NCBI RefSeq assembly: GCF_003340555.1
Contig: NZ_QPLJ01000002.1
Span: 186,001 to 250,000 of the forward strand
Direction of reading: 5' to 3'
Length of the DNA: 64,000 nt
DNA from: Jannaschia formosa
Lineage (GTDB): Bacteria; Pseudomonadota; Alphaproteobacteria; Rhodobacterales; Rhodobacteraceae
The translations under genes and the position numbers were made by a program. How positions within the stretch are numbered: the stretch's first letter is position 1; every line of letters starts with the position of its first letter. The notes under the pieces are model-generated. The model saw only the letters and a program-made list of their open reading frames with translations. It was not told the origin of the DNA and searched no databases. Of the stretch, positions 26,001 through 36,315 are shown in pieces.

Positions 26001-26069
26001 GGGGCTGCTCTATCTTGTGTGTTTCCGCGCAAGATAGGCGATATGCGGGTCCGGTGAAAGGTCGGGGCG

Positions 26070-26759
26070 TCAGCGACCGCTGGTGCCGGTGACGACCACG
26101 TTGTCGACGCCGAAGAATTCGTCGTTGCTGCCCGAATTCAGGTTCGTCGTCGCCCCGAGCGTCAGGTCGTCGCCGTCGTTCCGGGTGACGATGCTGACGC
26201 GGTAGGTGTAGTCGTTGCGGTTCTGCCAGCGCCCGTCGCCGACCCCCGTGCCGGTCGAGGCGCGGGTCAGGGTGACCGAGGTGTCGCCGGGGCCGTCGAA
26301 GGTCTGGATTTCGGGCGCGTCGTTGCGCCAGGCGTGGGAGGCGATCACGACCTCCTCGCCGCCGATCGAGATGCTGCCCTGCTCGTCGTCCCAGCTGTCG
26401 GCGATGATCATGTCGAACTCGATCTTCGCGTGGCTGTAGCGCGAGTCGACCTCCACGGGCATGGAGCCGGTGGGCTGGTTGCGCGAGAAGGCGAGGATAT
26501 TGCCGAAGCCCGGCACGTCCAGCACCTCGCCCGCCGTCCAGCTTCCGCGGCCGTCCTCGAAGTCGTGCTGGCCGAAGACCCTGGCGAAGGCGGTCTTGAT
26601 GCCCATTCCCGTCATCGCGTCGCGCGTGTCGCCGGAGAGATCCTCGACCCCGCGCGAAACGGTGGTCGAGACGGCGAGGCCGAGGCCGACCAGCGCAGCG
26701 GTCATCACCACCCAGTCGACGGTGACGGCTCCGGATTCCGATCTGAAGAAATCAAACAT
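26070..26759 (-). CDS. Flp-pilin-like N-terminus fused to a beta-rich extracellular domain
   Basis: The 229-residue product opens with FFRSESGAVTVDWVVMTAAL, the segment seen in Rhodobacterales Flp/Tad-pilin-like proteins, followed by a hydrophobic helix to about residue 35. The rest (about 75-229) is a beta-sandwich-like domain beginning FEDGRGSWTAGEVLDVPGFG and containing KIEFDMIIADSWDDEQGSIS and EFFGVDNVVVTG, resembling galactose-binding or lectin-like folds. A GGAG site lies about 10 nt before the ATG. It is probably exported and may sit in a pilus or on the cell surface. No Tad-secretion genes are nearby. Confidence 0.65.
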   Translation of the reverse strand: MFDFFRSESGAVTVDWVVMTAALVGLGLAVSTTVSRGVEDLSGDTRDAMTGMGIKTAFARVFGQHDFEDGRGSWTAGEVLDVPGFGNILAFSRNQPTGSMPVEVDSRYSHAKIEFDMIIADSWDDEQGSISIGGEEVVIASHAWRNDAPEIQTFDGPGDTSVTLTRASTGTGVGDGRWQNRNDYTYRVSIVTRNDGDDLTLGATTNLNSGSNDEFFGVDNVVVTGTSGR

Positions 26760-26968
26760 TTGACGAACACTCCACTCAACTTCGATGATGATCCTTGCAA
26801 AGATTCGCGCCAAAACTGAGACCCGTGGCGTTTCATTTCGTGCGGACGGGGTGGGATGGGAAACGGTCCGACGGGGACGGAGCGGATTGGTCGGGACCCG
26901 GGGACGTTCGTGCCACGTTGTCGCCACGTCGGGGGGCCATATCCGATGAAACGTCGAGAGGAACATTG

Positions 26969-27985
26969 ATGGCGAGGATTCTTCTGACCGGCGGGGCGGG
27001 GTATATCGGCTCGCATACCTATCTCGCGCTGCGCGAGGCGGGCCACGAGGTCACGATCATCGATGACTTCTCGAACTCCGACCCGGAGGTGATCGCGCGG
27101 CTGGCGCGGATCGCGGGGGGCGATGTCGACCTTCATGTCGGGTCGATCCTCGACCGTGCCTTCCTCGCCCATGTCTTCGCCGAGCGCCGGATCGACGGGG
27201 TCGTGCATTTCGCCGCCCGCAAGGCCGTGGGCGAGAGCGTGGCGCTGCCGCTCGACTATTTCGAGACCAACATCTGGGGCCTGACCCTGCTGATGCAGGA
27301 GATGCGGGCCGCAGGGGTCTGGCGGATCGTGTTCTCGTCCACCGCGACGGTCTACGGTGACCCGGAGACCTTCCCGATCCCCGAGACGGCGCCGCTGTCG
27401 CATGCCTCGCCCTATGCCTTCACCAAGCTCACCTGCGAGCGCATCCTAGAGCAGGCGGCGGCGGCCGACCCTTGGGTGACGGGGGTGCTGCGCTATTTCA
27501 ATCCGGTCGGCGCCCATCCCTCCGGCCTGATCGGAGAGGATCCGCGCGGCATTCCGGGCAACCTGATGCCCTATATCGCCAAGGTCGCGCTGGGCGAGTT
27601 GCCGCGGCTGACGGTGCATGGCGCGGATTACGACACGCCGGACGGGACCTGCTGGCGCGACTATATCCACGTCATGGACCTGGCGCGGGCGCATGTGCTG
27701 TCGATGGGCCAGTTGCTGGAGGGAAAGAGCCATGTGCTGAACGTCGGCACCGGGCGGCCCGTCTCGGTGCTGGAGATGCACCGCGCTTATTCGGACGTCG
27801 TCGGGCGGGAGTTGCCGCATGCGATCGGCCCGCGCCGTCCGGGGGACGTGCCCCGGCTTTATGCCGACCCGGCGCGGGCGCGGGCGGAGCTGGGCTTCGA
27901 GGCGCAATACGATCTCGAAGAGATGTGCCGCACGAGCTGGGCCTGGGTGCAGGCGCAGGCGGCGGGCTGGCGGTTCAACTGCTGA
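26969..27985 (+). CDS. galE: UDP-glucose 4-epimerase
   Basis: The 338-residue short-chain dehydrogenase-fold enzyme interconverts UDP-glucose and UDP-galactose for surface polysaccharides. ILLTGGAGYIGSHTYLALRE is the NAD-binding motif at the N-terminus. The catalytic set is SSTATVYGD and the YAFTK motif (YxxxK, about 146-150). LRYFNPVGAHPSGLIGEDPR and WRDYIHVMDLARAHV are GalE hallmarks. The ATG at 26969 follows GAGAGGA. It is divergent from the Flp-like gene. Convergent with ccmG, whose stop is 10 bp away. Confidence 0.93.
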   Translation: MARILLTGGAGYIGSHTYLALREAGHEVTIIDDFSNSDPEVIARLARIAGGDVDLHVGSILDRAFLAHVFAERRIDGVVHFAARKAVGESVALPLDYFETNIWGLTLLMQEMRAAGVWRIVFSSTATVYGDPETFPIPETAPLSHASPYAFTKLTCERILEQAAAADPWVTGVLRYFNPVGAHPSGLIGEDPRGIPGNLMPYIAKVALGELPRLTVHGADYDTPDGTCWRDYIHVMDLARAHVLSMGQLLEGKSHVLNVGTGRPVSVLEMHRAYSDVVGRELPHAIGPRRPGDVPRLYADPARARAELGFEAQYDLEEMCRTSWAWVQAQAAGWRFNC

Positions 27986-27995
27986 GAGGCCGGGG

Positions 27996-28523
27996 TCAGC
28001 GCGCCCGGGCAGCCTCGATCGCCGGGGCGATGCTGTCCTCGATGACCGATCGGGTGATCGGGCCCGCGAAGCGCAGCATGACCGTGCCGTCGCCGGCGAC
28101 CACGAAGGTTTCGGGCACGCCGTAGAGGCCCCAGTCGATGCCGGTCCGTGCCTCGCCGTCCACGCCGATGGCGGCGAAGGGGTCGCCCAGCTCTTCCAGG
28201 AAGGCCAGCGCGGCCTCGGGGCTGTCCTTGTAGTTGATGCCGTAGACCGGAAGCTCCTCGGCGAGCTCTTCCAGCTGCGGATGCTCGACGCGGCAGGGGA
28301 CGCACCAGGAGGCCCAGAAGTTCACCAGCTTGACCTCGCCATCGGTCAGGATCGCGGGTGTCAGGGGGGCCTTGCCGGGCAGTTCGGTGACGGACAGCGC
28401 CGGGGCCGGCTGGCCGATCCGGGTGGAGGGCAGGGCGTCGGGATTCTCACGGAAGAGGCCCGACAGGAAGAACCCGCCGAGCGCCGCGAAAAGCGCGATG
28501 GGGAGAAGGGCGAGCCACCTCAT
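27996..28523 (-). CDS. ccmG: Cytochrome c biogenesis thiol-disulfide protein CcmG
   Basis: The 175-residue protein has an N-terminal membrane anchor (LALLPIALFAALGGFFLSGL) and a periplasmic thioredoxin fold with NFWASWCVPCRVEHPQLEEL (WCVPC, about 72-76). GLYGVPETFVVAGDGTV holds the cis-proline of the family. CcmG keeps apocytochrome cysteines reduced before haem attachment. It ends the ccm cluster and overlaps the ccmD stop by 4 bp. Confidence 0.93.
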   Translation of the reverse strand: MRWLALLPIALFAALGGFFLSGLFRENPDALPSTRIGQPAPALSVTELPGKAPLTPAILTDGEVKLVNFWASWCVPCRVEHPQLEELAEELPVYGINYKDSPEAALAFLEELGDPFAAIGVDGEARTGIDWGLYGVPETFVVAGDGTVMLRFAGPITRSVIEDSIAPAIEAARAR

Positions 28524-28657
28524 TCGCCGCGCTCCTCCAGCTGGCGCCGCGCGGCGCGGGCGGCCAGGACGGATTGCAGGATCAGGCCGCCGATCAGCAG
28601 CGCGGTCAGGCCGTAGGCCAGCAGGATGTCGAAGGCGTATTTTCCGAGCCAGCTCAT
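28520..28657 (-). CDS. ccmD: Haem exporter protein CcmD
   Basis: A 45-residue single-helix protein (SWLGKYAFDILLAYGLTALL then IGGLILQSVLAARAARRQLE), the usual length and topology of CcmD. It associates with CcmABC to release holo-CcmE. It overlaps ccmC upstream and ccmG downstream by 4 bp each, so translation is tightly coupled. Confidence 0.88.
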   Translation of the reverse strand: MSWLGKYAFDILLAYGLTALLIGGLILQSVLAARAARRQLEERGE

Positions 28658-29382
28658 GCGAGGCGCTCCTTCAGGGAGATGGCGTGGAGGCGGCGGCGGC
28701 GGATCTCGGTCCGGGTGCGCAGCAGGACGAGCGCCACGAAGAGGAAGACGAAGCCCGCGAGGGTGATGACCAGAGGAATCCAGAAGACATCGGCCACATT
28801 CTCCTCGGCGTCGAGCGACAGGGAGGCGCCCTGGTGCAGGCCCTGGTTCCAGAACTGCGCCGCGTAGCGCGACAGCACCGCGAAGACCGTCCCCACGAGG
28901 CAGAGGATCGAGGTAAGGTCCGCCGCCTGGTCCTGCTGCTCGATGGCCGACCAGAGCGCGACATAGCCTAGGTAGAACAGGAACAGGATCAGGAAGGATG
29001 TGAGGCGCGGGTCCCATTCCCAATAGGTCCCCCACATCGGCTTGCCCCAGATCGCCCCGGTGATCAGCGCCACGGCGGTCATGATCAGGCCGATGGGCGC
29101 CGCTGCCCGCGCCGCCAGCGCCGAGACGTGGTGGCGCCGGATCAGCCAGATCAGGGAGGCCACCAGCATCATGAACCATGCATTGATCGCGAGGAAGGCG
29201 GAGGGGACGTGGATGTAGATGATCTTCACCGAGTGCCCCATGCGGAAATCCTCGGGCGTGAAGAAGAACCCCCAGATCAGGCCGGTCGCGCAGAGCAGGA
29301 TGGCGAGGCCCCAGACATAGGGCTGCACGGCGCCGGAGGCGGCCATGAAGCGGCGGGGGTTGGCGTATTCCCAGATCGACAT
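28654..29382 (-). CDS. ccmC: Haem exporter protein CcmC
   Basis: The 242-residue membrane protein has six predicted helices and the tryptophan-rich haem-handling signature WGKPMWGTYWEWDPRLTSF at about 113-131. Conserved histidines lie in KIIYIHVPSAFL and QGLHQGASLS. CcmC loads haem on CcmE. The family N-terminus SIWEYANPRRFM is present. It lies 70 bp after ccmB and overlaps ccmD by 4 bp. Confidence 0.95.
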   Translation of the reverse strand: MSIWEYANPRRFMAASGAVQPYVWGLAILLCATGLIWGFFFTPEDFRMGHSVKIIYIHVPSAFLAINAWFMMLVASLIWLIRRHHVSALAARAAAPIGLIMTAVALITGAIWGKPMWGTYWEWDPRLTSFLILFLFYLGYVALWSAIEQQDQAADLTSILCLVGTVFAVLSRYAAQFWNQGLHQGASLSLDAEENVADVFWIPLVITLAGFVFLFVALVLLRTRTEIRRRRLHAISLKERLA

Positions 29383-29452
29383 GAGAGGTGTCTAGGCGGC
29401 ACGGCGAGGGGCGGCAAGGGAGCGGATGTCACGCCCTCGTGGCCGGTTGGGG

Positions 29453-30109
29453 CTAGCGGAGATTGACCCGCAGCGCCGCGGCGCTGGCGAAGGGGAGCAG
29501 CGCGATGCAGCCCAGCGTGATCCCGGCGAGGAGCGCGAGGGGTGTGGCGACCGGCAGGCCCTCGGCGCCGCGGCGCACGACCTCGGCGCCGAAGACGAGG
29601 GTGGGCACGTAGAGCGGCAGGACGAGGAGCGACAGGAGGAGCGAACCGCGCTTCAGGCCGACGGTCAGGGCCGCGCCGAAGGTGCCGATCCAGCTGAGCG
29701 CCGGGGTGCCGAGGAGGAGCGAGAGCGCGAGCCAGGGAAGCGCCGGCCCGGGCAGGAAGAGGAGGAGCGAGAGCGGCGCCGCGATCACGGCCAGCGGCAG
29801 GCCGGTGGTGATCCAGTGGGCGAGGGCCTTGACCGTCGCCGCGCCCTCGAGCGGGACGGGGGCGGTGGCAAGGAGGTCGAGCGAGCCGTCCTCGGCGTCG
29901 AGCGCCCAGAGCCGGTCGAGCGAGAGAAGGCAGGCGAGCAACGCGCCGAGCCAGAGGATGCCCGGCGCGATGGGGGCGAGCCGGTCGGGCTGGGGGCCCA
30001 CGGCGAGCGGCACGAGGGTGGCGAGGATCAGGAAGAAGGCGAGCCCCAGACCGAAGCCGCCCCCGGCGCGCAGGGCGAGGCGGAGGTCGCGTTGAAGCAG
30101 CGCTAGCAT
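29453..30109 (-). CDS. ccmB: Haem exporter protein CcmB
   Basis: The 218-residue permease has six hydrophobic segments (GLGLAFFLILATLVPLAVG, GILWLGALLACLLSLDRL and others). The CcmB motif ALDAEDGSLDLLATAPVPLE followed by GAATVKALAHW identifies it. It pairs with the CcmA ATPase to drive release of haem-loaded CcmE from CcmC. It is separated from ccmA by 118 bp carrying a dispersed hairpin repeat, which is unusual for this operon. Confidence 0.93.
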   Translation of the reverse strand: MLALLQRDLRLALRAGGGFGLGLAFFLILATLVPLAVGPQPDRLAPIAPGILWLGALLACLLSLDRLWALDAEDGSLDLLATAPVPLEGAATVKALAHWITTGLPLAVIAAPLSLLLFLPGPALPWLALSLLLGTPALSWIGTFGAALTVGLKRGSLLLSLLVLPLYVPTLVFGAEVVRRGAEGLPVATPLALLAGITLGCIALLPFASAAALRVNLR

Positions 30110-30120
30110 GGGCGTCGGGC

Positions 30121-30212
30121 GGGGAGGGGGGCTCTGCCCCCCGTCGCCTGCGGCGACTCCCCCCGAGGTATTTGGGGCGAGATGAGGGGGCGGGGGGGCG
30201 TTAACCTTAACG
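30121..30212 (-). repeat. Dispersed hairpin repeat, copy B, inside the ccm operon
   Basis: GGGGAGGGGGGCTCTGCCCC, then CCGTCGCCTGCGGCGACTCC and CCCCGAGGTATTTGGGGCGA, ending with GGGGGGCGTTAACCTTAACG. It differs from copies A and C in its middle hairpin (GTCGCC-TGC-GGCGAC in place of GCCTTCGGC), a compensated change that keeps the fold. It sits between co-directional ccmA and ccmB, unlike the other copies. Confidence 0.8.
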
Positions 30213-30227
30213 GGAGGTGAAGCATCG

Positions 30228-30860
30228 TCATTCCACCGCCTCGGCGAAGGGGTCGGACCCGGCGGCCTGCCGTCCGGTCGGGGCGAACCGGGCCACGTCG
30301 AGGACGCGGGTCTCGGGCAGGCCGAGGTCGATATGGGTGGCGATGAGGGCGGAGCCTCCGGCGGCGAGATGGGTCCGGACGGCGGCGGCGAAGCGGGCGG
30401 TGTTCCCGGCGTCGAGGGAGACAGTCGGTTCGTCCAGAAGCCAGACGGGGCGGCCGGTCAGCACCAGCCGGGCGAGGGCGGCGCGGCGTTTCTGGCCGGC
30501 GGAGAGGTCGGCGGCGCGGCGGGCGCGCAGGGGGGCGAGGTCGAAGGCGGCCTCGGCCCGGGCCAGGGCCTCGGCGCCGGTGCCGAAGGCCGCGGCCCAG
30601 AAGGCGAGGTTCTCGGCCACGGTGAGCTGCGCCTTCAGCCCGTCCGCATGGGCGCCGTAGGCCATCGCCTCGGGCGGCGCCGTGACCTCGCCCGCGACGG
30701 CCGGGGTCAGCCCGGCGAGCGTGCGCAACAGCGTCGTCTTGCCTGCGCCGTTCGGACCCCGGAGGATCAGCGCCTCGCCCGCGCGGACGCGGAAGGCGAC
30801 GCCTTCCAGCACGGTCGCCTCGCCGCGGCGGCAGGTCAGGGATCGGGCCTCGAACTCCAT
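30228..30860 (-). CDS. ccmA: Haem exporter ATP-binding protein CcmA
   Basis: The 210-residue ABC ATPase has Walker [19 protein letters not shown] at about 36-46, signature [16 protein letters not shown], and Walker [16 protein letters not shown]. The LSAGQ variant is normal for CcmA. It energises the CcmBCD complex during c-type cytochrome assembly. The ATG at 30860 begins [20 protein letters not shown]. It is the first gene of the minus-strand ccm cluster, divergent from acnA with about 200 bp between. Confidence 0.93.
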   Translation of the reverse strand: MEFEARSLTCRRGEATVLEGVAFRVRAGEALILRGPNGAGKTTLLRTLAGLTPAVAGEVTAPPEAMAYGAHADGLKAQLTVAENLAFWAAAFGTGAEALARAEAAFDLAPLRARRAADLSAGQKRRAALARLVLTGRPVWLLDEPTVSLDAGNTARFAAAVRTHLAAGGSALIATHIDLGLPETRVLDVARFAPTGRQAAGSDPFAEAVE

Positions 30861-30967
30861 GCCCCGGGTGATGGCGCATCCGCCGCACGGGGGGAAGGGC
30901 CGAAGGGGCTTGTCAGCATGGGGGGCGCGGGCGCAAGCCTGAGAGGGACGCGGGGCCGCGATGAACA

Positions 30968-30989
30968 ATTGTATGCCACGGCATACAAT
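30968..30989. promoter_or_regulatory. 22-bp perfect palindrome upstream of acnA
   Basis: ATTGTATGCC (30968-30977), AC, GGCATACAAT (30980-30989): arms of ten bases with no mismatch. It lies 72 bp before the acnA start and 107 bp before ccmA. The pattern resembles operators of dimeric regulators such as GntR (FadR-type) proteins, but the regulator is not identifiable here. A possible promoter TTGATC-N17-CAAATG follows at about 30994. Confidence 0.75.
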
Positions 30990-31061
30990 GGACTTGATCC
31001 CGTCCGGCCCATGCTGCAAATGACGCCTGACCGCACCTGATCCGAAGCCCGGAGGACGCCC

Positions 31062-33854
<2,793 letters not shown>

Positions 33855-33874
33855 CCTTGTCCTTCTGACCGCCT

Positions 33875-33898
33875 GCGGGGTCCCTTAGGGGGCCCCGC
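33875..33898 (+). terminator. acnA terminator
   Basis: GCGGGGTCCC (33875-33884), TTAG loop, GGGGCCCCGC (33889-33898) with one G-T pair, 20 bp after the acnA stop, followed by TTGCGTTCGG. Confidence 0.75.
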
Positions 33899-33954
33899 TT
33901 GCGTTCGGGGGGCGGGCAGGCGCAGGATGGGGACGAGGCTGTCGGGGGGATCGT

Positions 33955-34416
33955 ATGGCGCTGGCGGAACACCTGAAGGGCTTCCCGGACCTGCCGCCGA
34001 TCTGGCTGCTGGGCGCCGTGGCCGCGTCCTGGCTTCTGGGCCGGGGGCCGGGCCCTTCGGCAGGGCCGGTCGGGGAGTGGGTCGGCGGCGCGGCGGTCGT
34101 CCTCGGGCTGGGGCTGATCCTCTGGGCGGCGATCTGGTTCCGGCGCAAACGGACGCCGATCATGCCGCATCACGATCCCGACGCGCTGATCGTCGAGGGG
34201 CCTTACCGGCTTTCGCGCAACCCGATCTATCTCGCGATGGTGGTCATCGCGGCGGGGGTCGCGCTGCGGCAGGACAGCCTGCTGGCGCTGCTGCCGGTCC
34301 CCGCGCTCTGGTGGGTGCTGGACCGACGCTTCGCCGCCGTGGAAGAGGCGCGGCTGCAGGCGAGGTTCGGCGCGGCGGCCGAGCCCTATCTGGCGCAAAC
34401 GCGGCGCTGGCTGTGA
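33955..34416 (+). CDS. Isoprenylcysteine/phospholipid methyltransferase-like membrane protein
   Basis: The 153-residue protein has about four hydrophobic segments and the ICMT/PEMT-type SAM motif. This is seen as DALIVEGPYRLSRNPIYLAM (about 80-99), with the RNPxY signature, followed by a C-terminal FGAAAEPYLAQTRRWL. Bacterial members are membrane methyltransferases of unknown substrate. It follows the acnA terminator. GGCTGTCGGGGGGATCGT lies before the ATG, which gives a rather G-rich ribosome site. Confidence 0.85.
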   Translation: MALAEHLKGFPDLPPIWLLGAVAASWLLGRGPGPSAGPVGEWVGGAAVVLGLGLILWAAIWFRRKRTPIMPHHDPDALIVEGPYRLSRNPIYLAMVVIAAGVALRQDSLLALLPVPALWWVLDRRFAAVEEARLQARFGAAAEPYLAQTRRWL

Positions 34417-34489
34417 AAGCTTCACCCGTAGGTGATTGGCATTCGGGCCCCGGCTCCTCTAGGTATCGGGCCTGACCCGATTGCCGGAC

Positions 34490-35179
34490 ATGATCCTGAT
34501 GCGCCTTGCCACTGCCGCTCTCGCCGCCCTGCTTCCCCTGTCCGCTGCCGCCGATCCGGTCGTGGTCGAGCTCTTCACCTCGCAGGGATGCTCCTCCTGC
34601 CCGCCCGCGGACGAGATGCTGGGCGAGCTTGCGGAGCAGGAGGGCGTGATCGCGCTGTCGCTGCATGTCGATTACTGGGACTGGATCGGCTGGGAGGACA
34701 CCTTCGGCCATGCGCTGTTCTCGGCGCGGCAGCGGGCCTATGCTTCTGCTGCCGGGTCGAGCGTCGTCTACACGCCGCAATTCGTCGTGGGCGGGATCGA
34801 CCAGGTCGCGGGACCTTCGGGCATGGAACTCGCGCAGCTGGTGGAAGCGCATCGCGGCGTCACCGACGACGTGCTGAGGGCGGCCTCGGGCGCCGAAGGC
34901 CGAAAGGTCATGGCGATGGAGGTCGAAGGCGGCGGGCAACTGGTGCTGGTGACCGTGCTGCCCGAGGCGCAGGTCAAGATCATGCGCGGCGAGAACGCGG
35001 GCCGCACGATGACCTACCACAACGTCGTCGTCGGCTGGGAGGTGATGAGCGACTGGTCGGGCGAGACCACCAGCTTCGCCGTGCCCGAGCCGGAGCCGGG
35101 CCATTCGAGCGTGGTGCTGGCGCAGAAGCTGGTCGACGGGAAGCCCGGTCCGGTTCTGGGCGCCGTCAGGCTGGACTGA
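34490..35179 (+). CDS. Secreted DUF1223 thioredoxin-fold protein
   Basis: The 229-residue product has a signal peptide (LATAALAALLPLSAAADP). Its mature start VVVELFTSQGCSSCPPADEM carries a CSSC redox motif in a thioredoxin-like context. HVDYWDWIGWEDTFGHALFS and YTPQFVVGGIDQVAG are typical of DUF1223. It is likely periplasmic; some role in thiol chemistry is suggested by CxxC, but no partner is known. ATG at 34490 is chosen over the TTG at 34481. Its end overlaps the convergent lacI-type gene by 14 bp. Confidence 0.88.
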   Translation: MILMRLATAALAALLPLSAAADPVVVELFTSQGCSSCPPADEMLGELAEQEGVIALSLHVDYWDWIGWEDTFGHALFSARQRAYASAAGSSVVYTPQFVVGGIDQVAGPSGMELAQLVEAHRGVTDDVLRAASGAEGRKVMAMEVEGGGQLVLVTVLPEAQVKIMRGENAGRTMTYHNVVVGWEVMSDWSGETTSFAVPEPEPGHSSVVLAQKLVDGKPGPVLGAVRLD

Positions 35180-36188
35180 GCGGCGCGGGGCCGAGCGAGG
35201 CCCTGAGCAGGATCTCGCAGGGCAGGGCGACGCTGTCGGGCCTTGTCCCGTCGCGCACCATTCCGGTCAGCATGGCAGCCGCCGTCGTGCCCATCCGCGC
35301 ATGCGGGATGGCGACCGTGGCGAGCGGCGGGTCGGCCACGGTCGAGAGTTCCATATCGTCGAAGCCGGTGATCGAGACGTCGCCGGGCACGCGCAGCCCC
35401 ATCGCCCGGGCCTGGCGCAGCGCTCCCATCCCCAGAAGATCGTTGCCGCAGATCACCGCCGTCGGGCGCGGGTCTCGCGCCATCAACTCGGCCATCGCCT
35501 GCGCGCCGGTCTCGATCCCGTAGGGTGTCTCGACCACGGCCAGCGCGGCCGGGTCCAGGCCCCGCGCCGCCATCGCGGCACGCACCCCCGCCACGCGGTC
35601 GCGGGTGCGGTCATTGAAGCGGGTATGGCCGGAGATCGTCGCCAGCCGGACATGGCCGCGGTCGAGCACGGCCGAGGTCATCGCCTCCATCGCCGCCTTG
35701 TTGTCGAAGCCGACCGAGGGCCGGGGCGCGGCAGGGTCGTGGACCCAGGCAACCAGCACCGGCACCCGGTGCAGCGCAAGGAAGTCGTAGAGCGCCGGGT
35801 CCCGCTCATGCCCGATCAGCAGCAGCCCGTCGGCGCCCCGCGCCACGAGGGTGCGGATCTGCGCCTCCTCCAGGTCGGGACGGTAGGAGGAGGAGGCGAG
35901 CAGCAGCGTCATCCCATGCTCGACCAGAGCCGTCTGGAAGGCCTGAAGCCCCCGGGCGAACACGGAATTGTCGAGCGTGGGGATGATGGCGCCGATCGTG
36001 TCGGTTCGCCTGGCCGCCAGCGCGCGGGCACCAAAGTTCGGAGAATAGCCGAGATCGCGAATCGCGGCCTCGATCCGCTCCCGCGTCTCGGGCTGGACGC
36101 GGGCGGGCGCGTTCACGCAGCGCGAGACGGTCGCGGTCGAGACGCCCGCGCGGTGGGCGACATCGGCCAAAGTCGGTGTCCTGGTCAT
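35166..36188 (-). CDS. LacI-family transcriptional repressor
   Basis: The 340-residue protein has an N-terminal LacI helix-turn-helix (PTLADVAHRAGVSTATVSRC, VNAPARVQPETRERIEAAIR) and a periplasmic-binding-protein fold effector domain (TIGAIIPTLDNSVFARGLQA; VICGNDLLGMGALRQARAMG). It is divergent from the hpsN operon and two LacI-type palindromes lie in the 127-bp gap, so it very likely represses that operon and itself. The effector is expected to be a sulfonate intermediate, but this is inference. The ATG at 36188 begins the HTH directly. Confidence 0.9.
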   Translation of the reverse strand: MTRTPTLADVAHRAGVSTATVSRCVNAPARVQPETRERIEAAIRDLGYSPNFGARALAARRTDTIGAIIPTLDNSVFARGLQAFQTALVEHGMTLLLASSSYRPDLEEAQIRTLVARGADGLLLIGHERDPALYDFLALHRVPVLVAWVHDPAAPRPSVGFDNKAAMEAMTSAVLDRGHVRLATISGHTRFNDRTRDRVAGVRAAMAARGLDPAALAVVETPYGIETGAQAMAELMARDPRPTAVICGNDLLGMGALRQARAMGLRVPGDVSITGFDDMELSTVADPPLATVAIPHARMGTTAAAMLTGMVRDGTRPDSVALPCEILLRASLGPAPLSPA

Positions 36189-36247
36189 CTGCGGGCCGGT
36201 CCGTCTCGCTGGGGCTGGCGCCGAGGATAACAGGAACGCGCCTCGCA

Positions 36248-36283
36248 TGTAAGCGCTTGCATGACGCGATGAGAGCGCTTACA
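36248..36283. promoter_or_regulatory. Paired LacI-type operators
   Basis: TGTAAGCGCTTGCA (36248-36261) and TGAGAGCGCTTACA (36270-36283) share the palindromic core AGCGCT expected for LacI-family operators. Their centres are 22 bp apart, two helical turns, so two dimers could bind the same DNA face. They sit 32 bp before hpsN and 60 bp before the repressor gene. Confidence 0.85.
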
Positions 36284-36315
36284 CAGCGATCAGGCACGAA
36301 GGGGGAGTGACGGCC

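Noticed and set aside
24378-26057. Long plus-strand frame antisense to parE
   Set aside because: Gly/Val/His-rich low-complexity translation with no domain; parE is unambiguous on the other strand.
30199-30212. TTAACCTTAAC as a CtrA-type site
   Set aside because: CtrA sites are TTAA-N7-TTAA; here the gap is 2, and the sequence belongs to the dispersed repeat.
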